Both the position numbers and the translations under genes were made by a program. A stretch of DNA of 6,307 nucleotides from DASXBA01 sp046729895 (GTDB lineage: Bacteria > Actinomycetota > Thermoleophilia > Solirubrobacterales > Thermoleophilaceae). The notes below the pieces were generated by a model. The model searched no databases. It was given only the letters and a program-made list of their open reading frames with translations, and was not told the DNA's origin. This document shows positions 1 through 6,307 of the stretch, piece after piece (within the stretch, counting starts at the first letter, position 1; every line of letters begins with the position of its first letter). The DNA is taken from positions 1 through 6,307 of the forward strand of contig JBKPHP010000003.1 in assembly GCA_046729895.1 (NCBI GenBank), written 5' to 3'.

Positions 1-422
1 CGTACGTCCACCGGAACACGAACCATGTAGTACTCGCGCATCCAGCGGTCCCAGAAGAATCCACTCTTCGCCTCGCCCAGGAAGTCCCTGGCCCGGTCGC
101 GCACCTCGTCGCGGCGCTTCTGCGAGGGGCTCGGATCGGGCTCGGCACGGCCCTCCACCAGCACGTACTCGGGTCGCTCCGAGCCGCCGTGCTCGCGGGA
201 GTGGTAGGCGAGGGAGATCCGCGGGTCTGCCTCGATCCTCTCGAGCTTCTTCCCGAACCCGAGCGAAGTCGTGAAGGTGACGGTGCCTGCATCCCGGTCG
301 CGCATCCCGATCGGCGCGACCGCACTGGGCACGGCCCCCCTGGCGGGCGTGACGTATGAGAGCGCGGCCGTGAGGTCTTGTCCGAGGACCTCGTCCACCT
401 CGTCGGGCCAGGAGACGGGCAC
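1..422 (-). CDS. Pyridoxamine 5'-phosphate oxidase-like flavin/F420 split-barrel protein (partial, C-terminus missing)
   Basis: The reverse strand reads open from position 422 to the left edge, giving 140 residues of the N-terminal part. The start is GTG at 422-420. An in-frame TAG at 434-432 lies four codons upstream, so no longer start is possible, and purine-rich AGGG/GGAG precedes the GTG. The layout resembles the PNPOx-like split beta-barrel family: a strand ending VAPIGMRD (residues 35-42), a strand TVTFTTSLG (47-55), then GKKLERIEADPRISLAYH (57-74), the typical 'K-x-R/L-x-x-I-x-x-D-P-R-v-s-L' stretch that in this family contacts FMN or F420 phosphate. A further strand EYVLVEGRAE (85-94) and an aromatic segment FFWDRWMREYYMVRVPV (122-138) follow. 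Family members bind FMN, F420 or heme and act as small cytosolic reductases or oxidases; the substrate cannot be read from the sequence. It is divergent from msrA. I am confident of the fold family and uncertain of cofactor and function. Confidence 0.75.
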   Translation of the reverse strand, partial: MPVSWPDEVDEVLGQDLTAALSYVTPARGAVPSAVAPIGMRDRDAGTVTFTTSLGFGKKLERIEADPRISLAYHSREHGGSERPEYVLVEGRAEPDPSPSQKRRDEVRDRARDFLGEAKSGFFWDRWMREYYMVRVPVDV

Positions 423-439
423 GGCTCCACCCTACATCC

Positions 440-451
440 GGTTACGGAACC
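440..451. promoter_or_regulatory. Short perfect inverted repeat in the divergent gap (possible operator)
   Basis: GGTT-ACGG-AACC is a perfect 4-bp inverted repeat with a 4-base centre. It lies 18 bases upstream of the GTG of the minus-strand PNPOx-like gene and about 70 bases upstream of msrA, in the 100-base gap (423-522) that must carry both promoters. I could not find a convincing -35/-10 pair for either gene in this gap. So short a palindrome can occur by chance; it is listed only as a candidate binding site. Confidence 0.2.
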
Positions 452-522
452 AGCCTGATCGTGTTCGCCGTGCGAGCGAGGCCGGACCTGACGCCGTTCG
501 CGGCGTAGCTAAGCTCGAAGGA

Positions 523-1182
523 ATGCTCGAGAATCTGCTTCGCAACAAGACAAGGCTCCCCACGCGCGAGGAGGCCCTTCCTGGCCGCGAGGATAGGATG
601 CCCGTCCCGGAGCGGCACTTCGTGCTCCGCACTCCGCTCGAGCCGCCGTTTCCCGATGGCACCGAGCGGGCCCTGTTCGGAATGGGCTGCTTCTGGGGCG
701 CGGAAAAGGGCTTCTGGGAGCTGCCCGGCGTCTACACGACGGCAGTCGGCTACGCCGGCGGTTACACACCCAACCCCACGTACGAAGAGGTCTGCTCCGC
801 CAGGACTGGCCACAACGAGGTGGTCCTGGTGGTCTTCCGCCCGGATGAGGTCTCCTACGAGGAGCTCTTGAAGACATTCTGGGAAGGGCACGATCCCACC
901 CCGGGCCTGCGTCAGGGCAATGACGTGGGCACGCAGTATCGCTCCGGCATCTACACGTACTCGGAGGCCCAGCGTGAGTCTGCGCTCGCCTCCCGCGATC
1001 GCTACCAGGGGCGCCTCCGCGACAACGGCTACGGCGATATCACGACAGAGATCCTCGAGGCGCCGGACTTCTACTACGCCGAGGACTATCACCAGCAGTA
1101 CCTGGCGAAGGTGCCGGGCGGCTACTGCGGCCTGGGCGGCACCGGCATCTCGTGCCCGGTGGGCGTGGTCGACGCGGGCTGA
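523..1182 (+). CDS. msrA: Peptide-methionine (S)-S-oxide reductase MsrA
   Basis: This is a 219-residue cytosolic repair enzyme that reduces the S-epimer of methionine sulfoxide in proteins and free methionine, normally recycled by thioredoxin. The hallmark GCFWG motif holds the nucleophilic Cys56, followed by the family signatures GYAGGYTPNPTYEEVC (76-91), TGHNE (95-99), FWEGHDPTPG and GNDVGTQYRSGIY. The C-terminal YCGLGG...SC provides Cys202 and Cys211, matching the two resolving cysteines of the E. coli-type three-cysteine enzyme. The frame is open back to position 271. I place the start at ATG 523 because the N-terminus (MLENLLRNKTRLPTREEALPGR, residues 1-22) aligns with that of E. coli MsrA, including ALPGR. 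The AAGGA just before this ATG is unusually close. An in-frame ATG at 598 has better-spaced AGGATAGG upstream but would remove the conserved ALPGR. The gene is divergent from the PNPOx-like gene and convergent with the P450 gene. No msrB is visible. Confidence 0.95.
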   Translation: MLENLLRNKTRLPTREEALPGREDRMPVPERHFVLRTPLEPPFPDGTERALFGMGCFWGAEKGFWELPGVYTTAVGYAGGYTPNPTYEEVCSARTGHNEVVLVVFRPDEVSYEELLKTFWEGHDPTPGLRQGNDVGTQYRSGIYTYSEAQRESALASRDRYQGRLRDNGYGDITTEILEAPDFYYAEDYHQQYLAKVPGGYCGLGGTGISCPVGVVDAG

Positions 1183-1228
1183 CGGCTCGGGCCGCCAGAG
1201 CATCGGACGCCGGGCCGCTGGCCTCGCT

Positions 1229-1245
1229 GCCCGGTCAGTCCGGGC
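1229..1245. terminator. GC-rich hairpin between convergent genes (weak terminator candidate)
   Basis: GCCCGG and CCGGGC form a perfect 6-bp stem around a 5-base loop, TCAGT. The loop contains the TCA complement of the P450 stop codon (1235-1237), and msrA ends 46 bases to the left. The position, at the tail-to-tail junction of two genes, suits a bidirectional terminator. The stem is short and has no T-run on either side, so a classical intrinsic terminator is not supported. The 52-base gap 1183-1234 holds nothing else recognisable. Confidence 0.3.
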
Positions 1246-2575
1246 TAGGACCGAGCTCGAAGCGCAGCCGGAAGAAGTCGAGCATGTGGGGCAGCGGGTT
1301 CTGCGGGTCGAGCCTCGGCTCCGCGAGTCGAACGGGACGCTCGGTCAGGATCCTTGCGAGCACGGCCTTGCCGAGGAACAGCGCGAGGCCGGCGCCCGGG
1401 CAGCCCTGGGGGCCGTGGCTGAAGTGGTTGAAGGACCAGTCCTCGCCGGCATCGCCCTCCGTCCAGGCCTCCGGCGCGAAGCGGTCGGCGAAGTCGTGGG
1501 TTGCGCCGTCGCGGTGGTTGAAGGTGTTCGAGATCAGTAGCTGCGTGCCCGCCGGCACCGCGGCGCCGTCCCACGACGTCTCCTCGAGGGTCTCGCGCGA
1601 GAGGAGGGGCGTGGTAGGCCAGAGCCGCATCGCCTCCTCGAGGCAGGCCTCGAGGTAGGCGAGCCCGCCGATGTCGGCGGCGCTGTCGAGGTCGACCCCC
1701 ACGAGCTCCTCCTTGACCGTGGCCCGCTGCCGCGGCTGCGAGGCGATCAGGGCAAGGGCCCGGAAGGCGTTGGTCGTGAGGGTCTCCTGGGTGGCGAACA
1801 GCCAGTGCGTGAGCTGTCCCTCGACACGCGTCTCGTCGTCCGAGGGCGCCTCGCTCGATAGCCCCGCAAGGGTGCCCTCCTCCCCGGCGTCCAGATAACC
1901 CCGGATGCGGGCCATGAACTCGTCATAGCGCTCCGATCGCTCCGAGGGAAGCCTGTTCGCCTCGTCCATCAGCGTCGTCAGGAGATCGGAGACCGCCTCA
2001 TCCCGCCGCGCCGCGTCCCCCAGCACGACCCGCCGGGTGAGCCGCCGGAAGGCCGCGTAGAAGGTGTCCCAGTCGAGCCTCCCCCCGAGCGACCCGGCGT
2101 CGGCGAGCATTTCGTGCGTCTCCTCCCGTGCGACCGTGGCGAAGCGGTCGGAGTGCCGGTGGAGCGGCTTCCCGGTGTCGAGCACGGCTTCGGTGAAGCG
2201 GCGCCGGTTCTCCCACTGCCTCCCGCGGGAGATCGTGAGGGCGTAGGGCTGGAAGTGCGCCATCCCCTTGCGCTTGGCCTCCGGGTCGGACGCAAAGGGG
2301 TGAGGCGAGCCCTCGAGTGCGCGCCGCACGTCGTTGCGCGAGAGGAGGAGCAGCGCACGGTCCTTCACGACCCGCACCCAGACGGGACCTGGCCCCTTGC
2401 CGCTACGGATCCCGCCGATCAGCCCGACGGCCCAGCGGTCGACGTCAGCCTTCGTGGCCGCGAGCACCGCCTGCGGCCGCCGTCGGAACAGCCCCTGGAG
2501 GACGTTCGGCACGAACACCAGCGAGTTGAGACGGACGTTCTCGAGGAGAGACGCCTCCGGAAGCTCGCGCGCCAC
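1235..2575 (-). CDS. Cytochrome P450, second gene of an alpha-dioxygenase/P450 pair
   Basis: Numbering starts from GTG at 2575 (446 residues). The C-terminal heme-thiolate loop FSHGPQGCPG carries the axial Cys392. EAMR at 314-317 is the K-helix ExxR, WENRR at 121-125 fits the C-helix WxxxR, and ATQET at 261-265 occupies the I-helix place of the A/G-G-x-D/E-T motif, keeping an acid and a Thr (Glu264, Thr265). There is no N-terminal membrane anchor or signal peptide, so the protein is probably soluble. P450s either activate O2 with electrons from ferredoxin/reductase partners or use or rearrange peroxides; no partner gene is in the window. The GTG lies 4 bases after the stop of the upstream dioxygenase gene. 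An alternative TTG at 2617, with GAGGG just upstream, would give 460 residues and overlap that gene by 38 bases. Neither start has a strong ribosome site, so translation is probably coupled. The substrate is inferred from context (fatty acid or its hydroperoxide), not from sequence. Confidence 0.92.
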   Translation of the reverse strand: MARELPEASLLENVRLNSLVFVPNVLQGLFRRRPQAVLAATKADVDRWAVGLIGGIRSGKGPGPVWVRVVKDRALLLLSRNDVRRALEGSPHPFASDPEAKRKGMAHFQPYALTISRGRQWENRRRFTEAVLDTGKPLHRHSDRFATVAREETHEMLADAGSLGGRLDWDTFYAAFRRLTRRVVLGDAARRDEAVSDLLTTLMDEANRLPSERSERYDEFMARIRGYLDAGEEGTLAGLSSEAPSDDETRVEGQLTHWLFATQETLTTNAFRALALIASQPRQRATVKEELVGVDLDSAADIGGLAYLEACLEEAMRLWPTTPLLSRETLEETSWDGAAVPAGTQLLISNTFNHRDGATHDFADRFAPEAWTEGDAGEDWSFNHFSHGPQGCPGAGLALFLGKAVLARILTERPVRLAEPRLDPQNPLPHMLDFFRLRFELGPSPD

Positions 2576-2579
2576 GCGC

Positions 2580-4367
2580 TCAGCGCACCGTGTGCCAGGG
2601 CGCGAACGCGTTCTCAACGCCCTCGAGGGCGGGTGTGAGCCCCGGGTGATGGCGGCGCAGCACGTCGAGCATCGTGTTCCGCTCCACCCATTCGAGGCCC
2701 TCGGGCGTGTAGACCTCGGGCGTGAAGTCGTTCGTGAAGAAGCGGTCGCTCTTGAGGCGCCGGGACGCCATCAGGATGAAGATCCGGAACGCCGTATCGC
2801 TGAAGCCGAAGCCCGGTGGCGGAGTCTCGGCCAGCAGGCCGGCCTGGAGATCCACCCTGTCGATGTCGCCGTCGTAGACCTCCCGCATCTCCTTGGCCCA
2901 CTGCTCGTTGTCGGTGATGTCCTCGAAGCGCTCCACTCGCGGCTTCCGCAGCTTCTCGCGGAAGGCGTTGTAGCGGGGCACGCCGCGCTCGCGGTCGCGG
3001 AGCACGTCGATGGTCCCGATGTCCACCCGCTGCCCGTTCACGCGCGTGAGGTTCTGCAGGGCGCGCGGATGGTTGTGCAGCGTGATGGCACCGGGGTGGG
3101 CCACGCCGAACGAATAGAGCAGGTCTGTCATGTCGTAGCGGTCGATGACGTCGCGGGTGGCCTTGCCCTGGATGTTCGTGAACTCCTCCTCGGCCACCAG
3201 CGCACCGCTCTCATGGGACCGGATCTCCCAGTCGTCCGGGATCAGCGGGTGCAGGCGGTAGACGGAGGCGAACTCCTCGGTGATCGCGTACGGGGCGGCG
3301 TGCTGGCGCTGTTCGCCGCCCACGACGCCGAATAGCCCCTCCAAGGCATCGACGCGGAAGCGCTTGGCCCACTGCGGCAGGGCGCCGTACCAGTTCGAGT
3401 GCATCGCCGCCTTGAGGATCGGCGTCGCGAGGATGCCCGGGGTCCACTCGACGGTGTGGATCTTGGCCATCAGCGCCGAGTTGACGAGCCGCGCCGTCAG
3501 GAAGAGCCTTTCGTCGTCCCAGGTGGGGTAGTGGCCCTTGAGGTAGTCGCAGATCGAGTTGTGCTCCTTCACGAACAGCGTGTGGAGCATCGACAGCCCG
3601 ATCCAGTAGTTGTCGTTGAAGCCCGTGAGATCGATGCCGTCGAGGTGCTCGGCGTCCTCGTTCGGCAGCCGGCCGTCCTCCAGGATCATCTTGCCGTCCT
3701 CGCCGCTGCGCAGCCGGCGGCAGCGCTCCTCCGAGGAGCCATAGATCTGCGAGCCGTCCCACCAGTGGGTGCAGGTGTTGATGTAGGTCGGGGCGAGCTC
3801 GCGCGACGCCGGCTCCGGGTCGGGCGCGGTGGCCGGGACCTTCATGGGGTCCTCGCCCCAGTCGTCGCCCTCCGGAAGGTCGACGTCGACGAAGTTCTTG
3901 GGGTCGTTCTCACCGTGGCTGAACCAGTCGTGGTTCTCGAACTGGATCCACGCCGCAGCCAGCACGTTGAGGCTGGTGGCGGGCTTGAAGCTGTCCCGGT
4001 TGAAGAGCTCGGTGCTGACCACCCGCGGGTTCGGCTCGAACAGCCGCGGCGGCTTCTCCGGGTAGGTCATTCCCACCGGGTGGTTGCGGCCGAAGCGGGC
4101 CCCCGCCTTGCCCATCTCGGGGTCGGAGGGGTCATTCATCGAGCCGTCGTAGGTGCGGTACTTGGGGAGGTCCCCGGAGGCGATCTCGGGAGCGCCGTCA
4201 CCGGAGGGCGGCTCGGTGCCATAGAGGTTGAGCTGACGCAGGTCGTCCCGAAAGGCGCGCAGGTTGAGCAGCCCCAGCGGCGTCGGAAGCTCGTACCACT
4301 CCCGGGCCTTGTTGACGCGGTTCCAGAACGCCGAGTTGGCCCTGACCAGGATGCTCTGCTTCGCCAT
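2580..4367 (-). CDS. Alpha-dioxygenase-like heme peroxidase (fatty acid oxygenase)
   Basis: This 595-residue animal-heme-peroxidase-superfamily enzyme most resembles plant fatty acid alpha-dioxygenase (alpha-DOX), which adds O2 to C2 of fatty acids to give 2-hydroperoxy acids that decay to aldehydes one carbon shorter. Visible features, in order, are: FGRN (92-95); AAAWIQFENHDW with distal His146 and Asp147; THWWDGSQIYGS (200-211), whose Thr200, Trp202, Asp204 and Ser206 match the calcium loop; FVKEHNSICD (265-274); AKIHTVEWT with His304 and Thr309 at the spacing of the alpha-DOX carboxylate-binding His/Thr; and EEFASVYRLHPLIPD with Tyr370 and His373, the catalytic Tyr and proximal His pair (Y-x-x-H) also found in cyclooxygenase. 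Then come RDRERGVPRYNAFR (457-470), SRRLKSDRFFTNDF (535-548) and the tail ENAFAPW. There is no signal peptide, so it is probably cytosolic. ATG 4367 is chosen because GGAGG lies 6 bases upstream; the frame is open to 4451, but that stretch looks non-coding. The gene is first in a unit with the P450 gene. I am confident of the family; the natural substrate is unknown. Confidence 0.93.
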   Translation of the reverse strand: MAKQSILVRANSAFWNRVNKAREWYELPTPLGLLNLRAFRDDLRQLNLYGTEPPSGDGAPEIASGDLPKYRTYDGSMNDPSDPEMGKAGARFGRNHPVGMTYPEKPPRLFEPNPRVVSTELFNRDSFKPATSLNVLAAAWIQFENHDWFSHGENDPKNFVDVDLPEGDDWGEDPMKVPATAPDPEPASRELAPTYINTCTHWWDGSQIYGSSEERCRRLRSGEDGKMILEDGRLPNEDAEHLDGIDLTGFNDNYWIGLSMLHTLFVKEHNSICDYLKGHYPTWDDERLFLTARLVNSALMAKIHTVEWTPGILATPILKAAMHSNWYGALPQWAKRFRVDALEGLFGVVGGEQRQHAAPYAITEEFASVYRLHPLIPDDWEIRSHESGALVAEEEFTNIQGKATRDVIDRYDMTDLLYSFGVAHPGAITLHNHPRALQNLTRVNGQRVDIGTIDVLRDRERGVPRYNAFREKLRKPRVERFEDITDNEQWAKEMREVYDGDIDRVDLQAGLLAETPPPGFGFSDTAFRIFILMASRRLKSDRFFTNDFTPEVYTPEGLEWVERNTMLDVLRRHHPGLTPALEGVENAFAPWHTVR

Positions 4368-4373
4368 CGCTCG

Positions 4374-4378
4374 CCTCC
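4374..4378 (-). promoter_or_regulatory. Ribosome binding site of the alpha-dioxygenase gene
   Basis: On the minus strand a full GGAGG core sits 6 bases before the ATG at 4367. It decides the start against the longer open frame reaching 4451, whose extra 28 residues do not resemble the family N-terminus. Confidence 0.75.
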
Positions 4379-4436
4379 GCGCACAATACTTCGCCTCCAG
4401 GGTGGGGTCCAGGGCACCGCCGGAGTCCGCTCCCGT

Positions 4437-4465
4437 TTGCCCCGCCCCCATCGCAGCGCTACTGT
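4437..4465 (+). promoter_or_regulatory. Candidate promoter for the poly-HAMP gene
   Basis: TTGCCC (4437-4442) and TACTGT (4460-4465) are separated by 17 bases and fit a loose actinobacterial TTGnCn / TAnnnT pattern. Transcription would begin near 4472, leaving a short leader with the purine-rich GGGGGA (4491-4496) four bases or so before the ATG at 4500. The same 132-base gap (4368-4499) must also hold the promoter of the divergent dioxygenase-P450 unit. The only minus-strand -10-like hexamer I noticed there (TATTGT, complement of 4383-4388) seems too close to the GGAGG to serve. Prediction is by eye only. Confidence 0.35.
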
Positions 4466-4499
4466 GCCTCTCGCTTTTTGCAGGCTGATTGGGGGATCC

Positions 4500-6307
<1,808 letters not shown>

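Noticed and set aside
271..522. 84-codon N-terminal extension of MsrA
   Set aside because: It is antisense to the first part of the PNPOx-like gene, has no resemblance to MsrA, and the family N-terminus with ALPGR begins at ATG 523.
442..1203. Long minus-strand frame (253 codons) opposite msrA
   Set aside because: It is the antisense shadow of a clear msrA and has no recognisable domain; high GC keeps such frames open.
2334..3335. Plus-strand 333-codon frame across the P450/dioxygenase junction
   Set aside because: It is antisense to two well-supported enzymes; the translation is low in motifs, and its His/Val/Leu-rich make-up comes from the complementary strand.
4368..4451. 28-residue N-terminal extension of the dioxygenase
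   Set aside because: The GGAGG at 4374-4378 and the family N-terminus place the start at 4367; the extension occupies the shared promoter region.

Overview
The window is GC-rich, uses mostly G/C third codon positions, and looks like chromosomal DNA of an actinobacterium. A soil Thermoleophilia-like lineage (Gaiella/Solirubrobacter type) would fit, but that is an inference from composition and gene content, not a demonstrated placement. No RNA genes, CRISPR arrays, insertion sequences or tRNA-like structures were seen.

Layout, left to right. (1) Positions 1-422, minus strand: the first 140 residues of a pyridoxamine-5'-phosphate-oxidase-like flavin/F420 split-barrel protein, cut by the left edge. 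(2) Positions 523-1182, plus strand: a complete peptide-methionine (S)-S-oxide reductase (msrA), divergent from the first gene across a 100-base gap. (3) Minus strand, convergent with msrA: a two-gene unit made of an alpha-dioxygenase-like heme peroxidase (4367 to 2580), followed after 4 bases (or overlapping, depending on the start chosen) by a cytochrome P450 (2575 to 1235). (4) Positions 4500 to the right edge, plus strand: the N-terminal 600 residues of a soluble poly-HAMP signalling protein. Its exact 92-residue repeats closely resemble those of fungal Nik1/Os-1 group III hybrid histidine kinases; any kinase part lies beyond the window.

The most interesting unit is the dioxygenase-P450 pair. 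The peroxidase keeps the distal His, the catalytic Tyr and proximal His, the calcium site and the carboxylate-pocket His/Thr of plant fatty acid alpha-dioxygenases. It is followed immediately by a P450 with an intact heme-thiolate loop and no redox-partner gene in view. The order (dioxygenase, then P450) is that of the fused fungal Ppo/linoleate diol synthase oxylipin enzymes, here as two separate genes. A testable model is that the dioxygenase makes a fatty acid hydroperoxide which the P450 then rearranges or uses as oxidant. The poly-HAMP sensor is divergent from this unit and shares its 132-base upstream region, so a regulatory link is possible but unproven.

The window ends inside the HAMP repeats. 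Its last 7 bases (6301-6307) depart from the repeat consensus and equal the start of the Nextera transposase adapter, so this is probably a contig end with residual adapter.
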